Source: Cryptomeria japonica (Eukaryota; Streptophyta; Pinopsida; Cupressales; Cupressaceae). From it: a stretch of 64,000 bases of DNA. The stretch spans positions 824,704,396 to 824,768,395 of the forward strand of contig NC_081414.1 in the NCBI RefSeq assembly GCF_030272615.1. Direction: 5' to 3'. The stretch's first letter is position 1. Every line of letters begins with the position of its first letter. Below are positions 1 through 10,850 of this stretch, in pieces. A program made the position numbers and the translations under genes. The notes beneath the pieces are model-generated. The model searched no databases. It was not told where the DNA came from and saw only the letters and a list, made by a program, of their open reading frames with translations.

Positions 1-420
1 AAGTGCAAAATACCTCACTGGTAGGACTAATTGGACTAGGTCTCCTAGTAGGCCTAAAAGAGAAAATTGGTCCTAAAGCTTGAAACCGGTAAACACCAAA
101 GTCCACAAATGAATGGTTAGGGTTGGATAACTAAGGAAACTCATCCCTAAGTGTGTTGGTCATGTATAATGAAGATCCTATGGTAGAGAGGGTTGGCTCT
201 TGGTTAAAGTGTTGAGTAGGAAGGTCTCTAATAAGGAGTGTTGGACACTCACTAAACAAAAGGAGGACACCTTAGTCTAAGGACCATGGGAAGGTCAGTA
301 AGGGTGGGACCCACAAACTTTGGAAGGTTGGAAAGAGTGGAACCATTGGATGGTTGAAGAGACAACCTAAGGAGTCATCAAGAATAAGCAAACCTAGTAG
401 GAGTGAGCATCCCCTCTACA
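1..420 (+). repeat. 5' LTR of TE-1 (3' part only)
   Basis: This stretch matches 28565-28985 nearly base for base and ends in the same 'cccctctaca'. It is followed at once by a primer-binding-site-like sequence, so it is the end of the 5' LTR. The start lies before the window. Confidence 0.9.
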
Positions 421-426
421 TCAGAT

Positions 427-439
427 TGGTATTAAAGCC
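427..439 (+). promoter_or_regulatory. Primer-binding site of TE-1, mutated
   Basis: 'tggtattaaagcc' lies 6 bases after the LTR end. It resembles the plant initiator-methionine tRNA complement (tggtatcagagc) with a few substitutions, as expected for an old copy. Confidence 0.75.
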
Positions 440-497
440 ACTTGATTGAAAAAAGTGGTGTATATCATACCAAGAGGTAGAATCAAAAGCCAACAAC

Positions 498-1422
498 ATG
501 CCACCTAAGGCAATGAGCCGAGAGGCCATTAGGAAGTTGGTCCAAGAGATGCTTAATGAAGCCCGAGAGCAAAACTCCAAGAAAGGTAAAGGCAAGATCA
601 CAGAGTGGGGTGATGAAGATGCAGATGTGATAGGAGTGGTGACAGAAAAGAAGGAGTTGGAGAAATATCAAAAAATCTTCTTGGATGCTCTTAAATCACT
701 CAACAAAGATATCCTAGATGGTTTATCGGTCTATAGTGGTAGCCTAAATGGAGATGAGCTATTGTATTGGATAGAAGCTTTGAAAAAACCATTTTGAATA
801 CAAGGAGGTTGTAGAAGAAAAGAGGGTCAATCTGGCTAAGACAAAGTTGAAAGGATCAACTTTAGTATGGTGGAACATGGTGCAAGATGAAAGGGAACAA
901 ACCAGGAGAAAGAAGATCAACTCTTGGGAGAGAATGAAGATCAGAATTAAAACTCAATTCCTACCTCTAGATTATGAGGTGCAGATACACAAGAAGTTGA
1001 TGAGTTTGAAGCAAAGAGAAATGGATGTGAGTGCCTACACAGATGAGTTCAACAAACTAACTCTAAGAGAAAGGAAACAAGAGGAAGAAGTGGAGAAGGT
1101 AGAAAGATACCTAAATGGCCTAAGACAAAACATTCAAGATGAAATCAACAGGTTGGAACCTGAGACAGTACATAAGAGTTTTCAGTTGGCCTTGAGAGTA
1201 GAGGACAAGATCAAGAGGAAAAGTGAGTTCAATCAAAGAGGTAGAGGTGGTAAAGGATTCAGAGGAAGAGGCTCCTTTAGAAGGGGTCATAACTCTGGCA
1301 AGAATGAAGAAGGCAACCAAACTGAAAATAGTGGGGATAACTTCAGAAAGAATGGTCAATTTAGAGGTAACTCTATAGGAAGAAACAACTTTAGAGGCAG
1401 ATTTGGCACACAAGGAAGATGA
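498..1422 (+). pseudogene. TE-1 gag (capsid region), frameshifted
   Basis: Two overlapping pieces encode a gypsy-type Gag. Residues from 498 to 797 are in one frame and 847-1422 in the next; the shift lies near the A-run around 782-790. The second piece has the capsid landmarks 'TLVWWN' and a region with W-E-R-M-K-I-R-I-K-T-Q-F, then an Arg/Gly-rich basic tail (1235-1420) typical of nucleocapsid. The piece ends at a TGA (1420-1422) directly before a zinc knuckle in the same frame, so this stop is probably a CGA-to-TGA change. The start at 498 follows the primer site by about 60 bp. Confidence 0.8.
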
Positions 1423-2265
1423 CCCACAATCTTCACCAGTAAATGCTTTCATTGTCATCAAGTGGGCCACACAATGAACCAGTGTCTTGAAAAGACTTCA
1501 AGTTATTACGTAGGTGAAAGGAGAGCCCAGTTGGTGTAGGAAGAAGACAATCAAAGTGTTACCTCACCAATCAACAAAGCTGGACTAGTTCTAGATGGAG
1601 AGAACATAATGTTAAGGAGGACCTTGTTGAAGGTACTGCAAACCAAAGAACCTACTCAAAGAAAGACACTCTTTAAAACCACTTGCAGATCATATGGTAA
1701 GATTTGTAGGGTCATAATGGATTCAGGGTCTACTGAGAACATTGTAGCAGTTGAAATGGTAGACAAACTCAAGTTGAAAAGGTTGCCACACACCAATCCT
1801 TATAAGATATCATGGTTGAGTAAAGGACAACATGTGTTAGTTGATGATAAATCTTGGATAGACTTTGAAATTGGAGAGTATAAGGATAGAGTACTATGTG
1901 ATATACTACCCATGGATGGATGCCATTTGTTGCTTAGACGCCCTTGGCAATATGATGTCAAAGCCATACATGATGGGGAAAAGAACTCTTATGTTATCAC
2001 CAAGGAAGGGAGGAAGTTCCAAATGGATCCTTTGGTTGTTCAGGGAGAAGAAAGACATGTAGGTTCAAGTGTTATGTTACTTAGTGGGAAGGAGTTCCTA
2101 AAAGAGTTGAAGCGTGAAGGGAACCAAGGATATGCCATCATAGTGAAACCAAAAGAAGAGGCAAAGACTGAACCCAAGCCAGTAGTACCTCAAGAAGTGA
2201 AGACCTTGTTGGACCAGTACAAAGACATTGTTGTAAATGAGATACCAGATGCTTTACCCCCATAG
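1423..2265 (+). pseudogene. TE-1 nucleocapsid zinc knuckle and protease
   Basis: In the same frame as the gag piece, 1447-1488 encodes a CCHC knuckle (CFHCHQVGHTMNQC). A stop at 1538-1540 interrupts the linker. The open stretch 1609-2265 holds the aspartic protease core 'IMDSGSTENIV' near 1713-1745 (active-site D-S-G) and 'LLLRRPW' near 1930, the usual end of the plant gypsy protease. It ends at a TAG (2263-2265) just before the reverse transcriptase, in a place where related elements read on. Confidence 0.8.
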
Positions 2266-3560
2266 AGAGATGTGAACCATCAGATAGACCTCATAGCTGG
2301 AGCTACCTTTACAAACAAGGCTTCTTACAAAATGACACCTACTTAAAATGAAGAAATAGCAAGACAAGTGCAAGAATTGCTAGATAAGAGGTTGATAAAG
2401 AAGAGTTTAAGCCCATGTGCAATACCTACTATTTTGGTACCTAAGAAAGATGGAAAATGGAGAATGTGCACCGATTCAAGAGCCATCAACAAGATTACCA
2501 TCAGATATCGGTTTCCAATACCAAGAATTGAGGACCTAATAGATTACTTAGGAGGAGCTTGTTACTTTACAAAGGTGGATTTGAAATCAGGCTATCATAA
2601 AATAGGGATCAGACCTAGAGATGAGTGGAAAACAACCTTTAAGATCAATGAGGGGCTCTATGAATGGTTGGTGAAGCCCTTTGGGCTCACAAATGTACCT
2701 AGCACCTTCATGAGACTCATGAATGAAGTTCTTGCATAATTTATTGGTAAGTTTGTGATTTTTTATCTTGATGACATTCTGATTTTTATTAGGTTAAGGG
2801 ATGAGCATATCAGACATTTGGATCAGGTCTTGAGGAAGTTACATCAAGAAAAGTTGATGATCAACTTAGACAAGTGCAAGTTCTTCAAAATTGAACTAGT
2901 ATATCTTGTTTTTTTAGTTTCTCAAGGTTGTTTGAAAATGGATCCAACAAGGTAGATGCAATAGTTAATTGGCCTACTCCTAAATCAATAGGAGATGTGA
3001 GAAGTTTTCATGGGTTAGCTTCATTCTATAGGAAGTTCATTAGAGGGTTTAGTCATGTATGTGCACCCATATTGAATACCATCAAAGGAGGAATGAAATG
3101 TCAGTTTAAGTGGACTAGTGCAGAAGACAAGGGGTTTGAGTTGTTGAAACAAAAACTAGTAGAACTACCTTATCTTAGGCTTCCTAATTTTAATTAGCTC
3201 TTTATTGTGGAGTGTGATGCTAGCAAGTTGGCAATAGGAGCAGTTTTGAGCCAAAAGGTCATCCGGTAGCATTTTTCTCTGAGAATCTCAATGAGGCAAA
3301 GCAAAAGTATTCTACTTATGACCTAGAGTTGTATGCCATGGTACAAGCCCTTAAGAAATGGCGACAATATCTACTTCCCAAGGAATTCATAGTTTTTACT
3401 GATAACCATGTGCTTAGCTTCTTGAATGGACAAGAGAAGTTGCATCGAAGACACATCAAATGGGTTGAGCACCTATAGGCTAATACATTTTCCATCAAAC
3501 ACAATAAAGGAGTCACCAATAAGGTAGCAGACTCCTTAAGTAGAAGAGTTCTTACTATCC
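2266..3560 (+). pseudogene. TE-1 reverse transcriptase and RNase H, broken
   Basis: Segments of a Ty3/gypsy reverse transcriptase are clear: '[12 protein letters not shown]', '[18 protein letters not shown]', '[15 protein letters not shown]', '[12 protein letters not shown]', then 'FYLDDILIF' (the Y-x-D-D catalytic box, about 2761-2787). RNase H follows, with 'VECDASKLAIGAVL' (about 3207-3248, first catalytic D) and 'TDNHVLSF' (about 3400). Stops at 2344-2346, 2737-2739 and 3195-3197, and frame changes near 2940 and 3260, make it dead. The connection-domain motif 'FHGLASFYRKFI' (about 3006-3041) shows the order is normal. Confidence 0.85.
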
Positions 3561-4106
3561 AAGAAGTGTAGCTCCAAAGTGTGGGGTTAAATGAACTCAA
3601 AGATCTATACCAAGGTGACAAGGATTTTGGGGAAGCATATGATGTTTGCATCAAGTTTACTAATGTTTATCATGTTGCATATTTTGATTTCATGTTGCAA
3701 GAAGGCCTTTTGTTTAAAGGACACTTACTTTGCATACCTCAGTGCTCTATGAGAGACAATATCATTAAGGAGAAACATCAAGGCAACTTAGGAGGACATT
3801 TTGGTCTTGACAAGACCTAAGAGCAGGTTGGAAGGTTTTATCATTGGCATAAACTTCAGTCACATGTTAGGAGGTTTGTGGAGCAATGTCCCATATGTCA
3901 GAGAGCTAAGGGAACCTCCAATAATGCAGGTTTATATCAGCCATTGGCCATACCAACCAGACCTTGGGAATGTTTGAGCATGGACTTTGTTCTTGGCTTG
4001 CCTAGGACACCAAGAGGGTATGATAGTGCTTTTGTCATAGTGGACAGATTCAAAAAGATGGCACACTTTGTGCCTTGCAAATGCACAAATGATGCCTCTT
4101 ACATAG
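3561..4106 (+). pseudogene. TE-1 integrase, N-terminal half (cut by TE-2)
   Basis: 3581-4106 is one frame with a TAA at 3818-3820. It encodes the integrase zinc-binding region (H...H near 3775-3810, then 'CPICQRAKG' at about 3887-3913) and the first catalytic aspartate in 'MDFVLGLP' (about 3978-4001). The frame stops being integrase at 4106, exactly where TE-2 begins, and resumes at 26389. Confidence 0.85.
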
Positions 4107-4909
4107 TGTTGGTAAACAAATTTGTTGCTTTAAGAAACTTTCTTGAAAAACTCTGTTTTGCCCTATAATTAGCAACAAAGCATTCACAACAGTTGAAGAA
4201 TCACAAAGAAATGGTAATTCTTCTCTGCGTTTGAGAGGGGCAACTCCCTCGTATAATGGGGGTATTTGGATTTTTCAAAAATTTAAAGAACGAACAATAA
4301 AGAAATATTGAATGCCATATAAGGTATGAATCTAGATTAAAATAAATTCCATATAATCAAGTTTGAGATACCACACTTGAAATAATCTTCTTCACATTCA
4401 ATGTTAAAGGGAAAGCATTAGATAATCATCAATTAAACATAAGAACATTGATAATAACCCATGAGAATAAGTTGAACACACATCCAAATTGATCTTTATT
4501 GCTTAATTGCTTGAATAATACTATCCAAGTCTCTCATACAAAGCTTGTGAAAAAGTGGAATCCACCCCCCCCCATCACATTGAATAATAATGAGGTATAT
4601 ATAGGTGAAGTGATAACCACCTGAGGTACCTACCCTAACCACCTTTATAACTACTATATAACTTCCTCAACTACTTGAAATAACTTCCTCAACTACTTGA
4701 AATAACTATTTAGAATAACTACCCAAAATGAGAACTTAGGATAACTACCTCATATGAAAAGAGCCAAGATTATCCTTTATTACAATAAAGAAATAGAGAT
4801 GAGAGAGAGAGATACTCGATCATGAGAGTTTTTTACAAAGAAAGACAAAAACATGATGCGAGTAACACAACAAAAATGAAGACTATACAAAATGCATCCT
4901 TGCACTTAT
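4107..4909. other. TE-2 left terminal non-coding region
   Basis: No reading frame is supported. Read on the minus strand it has a TATA-like 'ctatatatacctc' on the complement near 4596-4608, a run of C (plus strand 4564-4573), and a short direct duplication ('aactacttgaaataactt', around 4664-4700). This composition resembles an LTR or 3' UTR, but no second copy was seen at the other end of TE-2. Confidence 0.4.
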
Positions 4910-5150
4910 TCTAAGCTAACTCCTTGTGCTGCTGATGAGGCTGTTGCTTCTGTAGGCACATTATGTTGTCCAGGTCCTTTGTCTCTGAAGATTCTGAAAA
5001 GTCAGATGGCTGAAGTGACAGATTTTCCTTTGGGAATTAGGATGTTGGCTATCCTCATTTTCCATGTCTTCAAGTTTCTATGAATGCCACTTAGTTCTGT
5101 CACCATGCTGAGTATCTGAGACATAGAGATTCTCAAGGAAGAGTAAATAT
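4910..5150 (-). pseudogene. TE-2 large protein, C-terminal end (separated by TE-3)
   Basis: On the minus strand this continues the frame that is open to 21479 on the far side of TE-3. The junction uses the aatat duplication, giving '...EKLIDIYSSLRIS...'. A TGA at 5002-5004 interrupts it, after which the same frame runs to about 4910. The piece is a short helical tail with no recognised domain. Its use here is to show that TE-3 landed inside a coding sequence. Confidence 0.65.
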
Positions 5151-5924
5151 TGTATATGGTGAAAATGGATAACAAATAACAACAATATTGAAAGACTAAA
5201 ATGGATTCAACCACCAAACCCTAGCCTAACAATGCACAAAGATCCACCATAACATATGAAGATAACCTAAGACAATGCAAAATAACTCAAAATCATAAAG
5301 ATTATACCATCACATGTCCAATAGGGTTTTGATCTCCATTCTTCCTATCTCCATTGATCTTGTTTGATATGCTTGCTCTCAGATTTTTGTATGCACAAGA
5401 GCTCAACAAAGAACGGAATGTGGTTGCAAGTGGAATTGTAGTGTAGCCAAGTACTCCAAAATCAGTCATTAGGGTTTGACAATGAAGAAGGCATCTCCTT
5501 AAATAGAAGACACAATATGAAATGGAGGGTTAAGATTGAGAGGTGTAAAAAGAGAGGTCGGCTAGGATTAGAGGGTAGGTATAAGAAATACCAAAATAAT
5601 GAAAGGGGTAGGTAGTGTATGAATTAAGAGATGAATGCCATGTGTCATGTGTAGAAAAAGATAACGAATTAATTAAATAAATAAAGATTTATTTAATTAA
5701 TAGTAGAAGTAGGGCAATTAAATAAATAAAATATTTATTCAATTTAGGAAAGGGATAATTTAAATAAATAAATGTATTTATTTAAATGAGAAATAAGGCT
5801 AGAAGAGGATAAATGAATTAATTAAATAAATAAAGATTTATTTAATTAATAGAAGAATTAGGCTTAGATAATTAAATAAATAAAATATTTATTTAATTAG
5901 ACATGACAATTTTGAGTGTCTACA
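5151..5924 (-). repeat. 3' LTR of TE-3
   Basis: 774 bp, TG...CA, matching 20700-21473 except at offsets 84 (C/A) and 487 (C/A). Its inner half is rich in AT palindromes of the type ttaattaaataaataaa / tttatttaattaa (about 5665-5900). The 5-bp flank aatat is repeated at the other end of the element. Confidence 0.95.
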
Positions 5925-5945
5925 TTTTGCCCCTCTTTGAGACAA
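5925..5945 (-). promoter_or_regulatory. Polypurine tract of TE-3
   Basis: On the minus strand the sequence directly before the 3' LTR reads 'caaagaggggcaaaa', a purine-rich run in the position of a plus-strand primer. Confidence 0.8.
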
Positions 5946-6449
5946 TGTGGCTTGTCGCGTTGTTTCAAAGAAAATAAGATGAACTGATACAAAGTTGCCC
6001 CAAGATGGGAATGATATGCCCCCTCGAGAGATTGGATGAAAATGTCAGAAAAGATTGCAGACAATCTCTCGATAAGAAAGAAAGGCTAGAATGGATTGAG
6101 CGAATGAAGTGACAAAGTCACGGGATGAGAAAGACTAACTCGGGAAATGAAGGCCAGGGCTAGGGTAGGCTATAAGATAGGCCACGGGCAAAAGACATCC
6201 TCATTGTCATCCACACCCTTAGAAGATCACAGTGTAGAGTGAGAAAAGGGTAGCAGCAGTCAGCAGCGATGGCATTCATTCATAGATTCGACCGTGTCCG
6301 TCGATTCCAGCGACCAGCCGATGCAGGAGAGCCGGTAAGTACCCGAAAACCTCCTCGTACTTTCACGCATTTCGAGTTTTGTCATAAATGCATGTTTAGG
6401 AGCAATAAATGCGCTAGGAATAGGATATTTAAAAAGTGCAAAAATGCGC

Positions 6450-6770
6450 AACCGCGTCTGTGTCAGCGCCAGGCGCGTCTGTGTCCAACAGGCGCGTCTG
6501 TGTCGGGTCCAGGCGCGTCTGTGCCTGGAACCGCATTTGTGTTGAATACGGACGCGTTTGTGAAATGTAGCAGCGTCTGTGCTTTTTTAGGAGCGTTTAT
6601 GTAATGTAGGGACGTCTGTGTTCCCTGGTCGCGTTTGTGTCCGGCATAGGCACGTTTGTGTTCAGAAAGTGCGTTTGTGTTGCAGAAGCGCGTTTGTGTA
6701 GTCTATAAGCGCGTTTAGGAGTTAAAAGCACGTTTTGTTGTAAAAGTGCGTTTGTGTGTTTAAATGCATG
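6450..6770 (+). repeat. Intron array of CGCGTCTGTG-type motifs
   Basis: About 15 degenerate copies of cgcgtctgtgt/cgcgtttgtgt, e.g. starting at 6453, 6474, 6493, 6514, 6553, spaced 18-25 bp with a mode near 20-21. On the opposite strand the same motif recurs in the leader of the sense transcript (18836-19117, 20331-20590). Confidence 0.9.
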
Positions 6771-6887
6771 GTTTTAGTCTTTTAGGTCAAATCGGCAGTT
6801 CTGTGATGAACATACGCTGTCGATTGGATAAGCTGCTGAGAGGATACACTCAAGCAGGTCCTCTAGAAAGATTAGGATAGATCAAGG

Positions 6888-7122
6888 CACTTTGTGATGA
6901 ACAGGGAGCACCAGGATAGGCAGCACTTTGTGATGAACAGGGAGCGCGAATGTGAGTGCCACTTTGTGATGAACAGGGAATGTCACACACGTAGTACTTT
7001 GTGATGAACAGGGAGCACTACTTAGGGTAGATAGCAACACTTTGTGATAAACAGTGAGTGTCACTAGGATAGATAACCAGATGCATTTAGGTAGCAAGTA
7101 GCATTTTGTGATAAACAGTGAA
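6888..7122 (+). repeat. Six-copy repeat 'cactttgtgatgaacaggg'
   Basis: Copies of a 19-20 bp unit start near 6888, 6924, 6960, 6995, 7038 and 7102. The first four are 35-36 bp apart. The last two share the variant 'gtgataaacagtga'. It lies in the 3' half of the candidate intron. Confidence 0.9.
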
Positions 7123-9110
7123 TGCCACGATAACTGACAAGATTGATTGTGTGACTGCAGGAGTATTTGCCGATGTTGGAGTCATGGGAGAGATTCCCGT
7201 CGACTCAGAGATTGCAACCAGAGTTGTCGATCCAGGACATGATTTCCATTGAGGAGATGGGTCTCACACATATGCTCTATGTGCCCGAGTTTCGGGCAAA
7301 CATGGGGTTGCTGACTGCGTTGGCCGAGAGATGGCACTCGGAGACGTGCACGTTTCACCTACCGATGGGTGAGATGATAGTGACATTAGAGGATGTCTAC
7401 AGGATACTGCATATCCCCATAGATGGAGAGTTGATTCCCTATGACCGTGACGGTGACAGGGAGGCATTGCGACGGGTGTTTCAGGATCCCGGTTTGGAGA
7501 TGCGAGCAGGTCATGTAGCCTGGGATACCATGACTGCCACAGGTTTAGCATTGCCGGTAGTTGTTGGGGGAGTCATCAGTGGGTATTTGTGTCCAGATAG
7601 GGCCACACGAGGATTGGCAGTGGGCTGGGGAGGGGCATTGGAGACGCTGATGGCAGAGCACACTAGATATGCATGGGGGCCATGTGTCCTGGCACATTTG
7701 TATTATGAGCTGCATCAGTTTGTCTACCACAGATCAGTGGGTTTGGGCTGCGGCGTGACTCTCTTGCAGGTGTGGGCTTATGAGCACCTTCCCATCACAC
7801 GGCCCATTCATTTCAGAGGCAGAGGACAGGGATGGAGTTTCGTGCACCTGTATGACATGATCACATCCCAGCCTCGGATTGGGAGATTGGAGCATTGGAG
7901 GCGAGTCATTGATGATATAGACATGGTCATCTGGAGGCCGTACTTGGGGTGCGAGGAGTGGGAGGACGACACGCTGGAGCTACCCTATGTGTTCAGGAGC
8001 AGGTATCTGATTGGGCGGACGCCCTATATTCTGGAGAGGTAGCTTGTTGATAGGGTGTGCAGGCAGTTTGGGCGGATCCAGTGGATGCCACGGGGCTCGG
8101 GCATGTATGCCCGTACGGTCAGAGATCAGGTGCAGTTTGGCCCACTGCTATCATATGATCAGGCGGTGACGCAGCTAGCAGAGATGATGCCGATGCCATG
8201 GGACATGTGGCCAGAGGTAGACGATGCAGGGATGGATGCAGAGTACTTTGCGTATTGGGCAGAGCATCCGTTTCCCAGGTTGACAGATCCGGCAGAGCCA
8301 CTGGATGGAGAGGGTGGAGGAGATGATGATGATGGAGGAGGGGATGGAGGTAGGAGCTGGCAAAGGCGGAGGGGAGTGGTGGGAGAGAGGCGGGTGGCAC
8401 CTCGGAGGGAGGGAGGACAGGAGAGAGCAGCTCTAGTGGTGAGGGGTCGGGGTGGACTGCCCCTACAGGTACCAGCAGCACAGGGTCCTAGACAGGGACC
8501 GAGACAGGTGCAGGCAGAGGGACAGAGACAGGTACAGCCATAGGTACCTATACAGGCACAGGGACAGGTGCAGGCAGAGGCACAGGGACAGGCACCTATA
8601 GGGGAGGAGCCATAGGCAGAGGCTGAGAGCGGAGACTCTGAGGAGGATGAGGTGTTGAGGCTGCGGGAGATCTGCCAGGGCCAGGCAGATGAGATTGAGG
8701 ATTTGGTGCGGGAGAGAGACCACCTCAGGATCAGGGTCCGAGACACAGAGCGGGAGAGGGATCAGGCCATCCAGAGATACGCAGAGGCCGAGACAGCTCT
8801 GAGGGCAGGGAGGCGGGCAGCAGAGGATGCAAGGGCAGGCTACGCATATGTTTTGCGAGCCGGAGAGGAGATCACCTACTAGAGGGATCTATACTATGCA
8901 GCCGTGCCAGCAGATCAGCGGGCTAGGAGCTTCCATAGATTGTCGCGCACAGCGACGACTACGAGGGGGAGTCGCAGGAGACAGGCATCCAGCGGTGGGG
9001 TCATGGGGCCTCCACCACCACCAGAGAGACAGGGGGATCCTGGGGCGGGTCCATCTATAGCTCAGACTCCGTCGAGGCCAGGCGGCTCCGAGGGAGGGAG
9101 TTCCTCATAG

Positions 9111-10850
9111 CCATAGTGGGCTCCCATTGTATCAGTATATGTACCACTTCTTGTATTGTAGACACCTGCGGGTGATTCTTTGTAGCCATATGATTCTTTT
9201 GACATCATTGTATCATGACACTTTTGATTATATATGAGAGATGATCCATTTTTGCGGCAGCTATATGCATGTGTACCTTATGTGATGAAATGCTTCTTAT
9301 GTGATGCATGTTTTATGATATGGATGCTTATATGTATATGATGCAATATATTTTTGTTCTTTTATGTTGTATATGAGATGCATGATGCAAATGTGAATGT
9401 ATGTAATGCAAATGAATATGATAATGCAAATGATTATTTACATAATGAAAATGTGAGATGTGCTAACATGTGTTGTATGCAGGATGTGATGCAATTGTGA
9501 TATCTATATGTATGTATGAAATGCTTATATGTGGTGATGCAAATGCGACTATATGAAATGCAAATGTTTTTGGTGTGTCATTATACTCAGTCATGTCATA
9601 GCAGGCTACGCGGAGTCGAGAAGGACAATGGAAGTCAATCAAGAAAGGGGGATGGAAGACAGAAGATATGAACGTGAAAGAGCTTCTTGTGCGTTATCAT
9701 CATTGAGCTTATTATGGCAAAATAGGTTATGACAATCGAGGCATTTGTTCGGCCCAGAAAGTCATTGTACCTGTTTGCATGGAGATAAGACAGTCACAAA
9801 CAAGGAATGCCCCAGTTCATACTAGACTCACAGTGTCCTCATATCCTTGGACAAGTCATAGCATTACTAAAAGACAATCCACAGACAGCAAATGCAAATA
9901 GGTGACGATACCCCATCCTCGCCTTTCTAGCTAAAGACATCCTGGAGATAGAATCTCTAGTCAAAGACATCTTGGAAAAGCTAAAAGACATGTCACCAAA
10001 AAGATAAAATCAAAAGAAAACCAAGACTCGACACCAACATTCACTGTAGTCCTCAAGTTTAGTGTCTCTTGTCACTTGTATAAGTCATGTTCGATTGTGG
10101 TCACAATGTTCACTTTCACAAAAAGGATAGATAGTACTGAACCATATGTTGTCTGAGTCTGTTGAAAGATTTGATTTTGTTGAAGCTCATTGTTGCTGTT
10201 GTGTCTCATCTGAAACTGACTGAATCCATGAAACTGATACTTTATTGCGGAGAAGATGAAAATTTATTGCGGATCTGTGATGCAAATGCTGCTTTATTGC
10301 GGATTGTGCGTGGACAGACTTGAAGGAAGCTGGAAGAAACTGCACTCCTCGAAACATGTGATGTTCTCAGTTCCACACCCATTACTAGACGTAGGAATTG
10401 GCCGTAGTCACAGATAGGATCTGATTTATTATGGATGGAAAGGGAGTGAAAAGGGAGGGTTATTATGAATGGCTAACCAATCTTAGGTAGATCAATAACA
10501 AGCCATGATGGGAATGGGTAAGTTTATTGTGAATGAATTGGTCGTGAGTGTGTGCAAAGTGAAAGGATGAAAGTGAAATTTGAAAGAGGGAGGAGCAAAG
10601 TCACTACGCATGGCGCTGGTGACCCAGTTTTCACCATGGTACTTGCCCAGGGCGCCACCGAAGTGGTTTTCACCGTTGGACGAAATTATTTCTCTTTACT
10701 TTTTTGGATTTTTCAATTTTTTTTGTTGTTACAAGGTGCCTGTTTGCCAGGTTTTCACCATGTAACGATTTTTTTTGTTTTATAATTTTTTTGTATTTTT
10801 GAACTTTTTTGATTTTTTTGTATTTTTGCATTAGGATATTCAAAAAGAGC
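9111..10850. other. TE-3 non-coding stretch between the antisense gene and integrase
   Basis: No supported gene. 9270-9570 is a run of loose 'atgatgcaaatg' repeats, probably 3' UTR-like for the antisense gene. Around 10240-10310 'tttattgcgga' occurs three times. 'gttttcacca' occurs three times (10627-10760). 10690-10840 is a T-rich run on the plus strand. These look like spacer DNA of the kind long Tat elements carry. Confidence 0.6.

Larger units (their letters stand above)
6335..7160 (+). other. Candidate intron of the antisense PMD gene
   Basis: 826 bp with canonical GTAAGT...CAG ends. Exon 1 ends on a whole codon and exon 2 starts on one, so the frame is kept (GEP|EYLPM). The intron holds two repeat arrays (6450-6770 and 6888-7122) and no credible coding sequence. 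The apparent extension of exon 1 into 6335-6604 is composed of the repeat motif. Confidence 0.6.
6269..9110 (+). pseudogene. Antisense plant mobile domain (PMD) gene inside TE-3, two exons
   Basis: Proposed exon 1 is 6269-6334 (ATG, 22 codons, 'MAFIHRFDRVRRF'), then a GTAAGT donor at 6335, an acceptor after 'gactgcag' at 7160, and exon 2 from 7161-9110 in phase. The joined frame is about 671 codons. Residues from about 7260-8110 match the PMD (aminotransferase-like) family: 'GLLTALAERWHSETCTFHLP', 'GEMIVTLEDVYRILHIPIDG', later 'PYVFRSRYLIGRTPYI'. After it come an acidic Gly/Asp stretch (8300-8345), a Q-rich repeat (8470-8600), a heptad coiled coil (about 8640-8870) and a proline/serine tail. 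Four in-frame stops (8040, 8541, 8613, 8880) are all TAG where CAG would fit. GC content is far above its surroundings. PMD proteins occur both as host genes linked to silencing and in transposons. Here it lies antisense to gag-pol. Expression is not shown. Confidence 0.75.

Noticed and set aside
6335-6604. Plus-strand reading frame continuing from 6269 past the GTAAGT to 6604
   Set aside because: Beyond 6334 it is built of the short repeat motif, while exon 2 with true PMD motifs begins in phase at 7161 after a good acceptor.
8119-8746. Long minus-strand reading frames opposite the PMD gene (e.g. 8159-8746)
   Set aside because: They mirror the GC-rich, Q-rich plus-strand frame, are Ser/Pro/Leu-rich by composition and show no domain.
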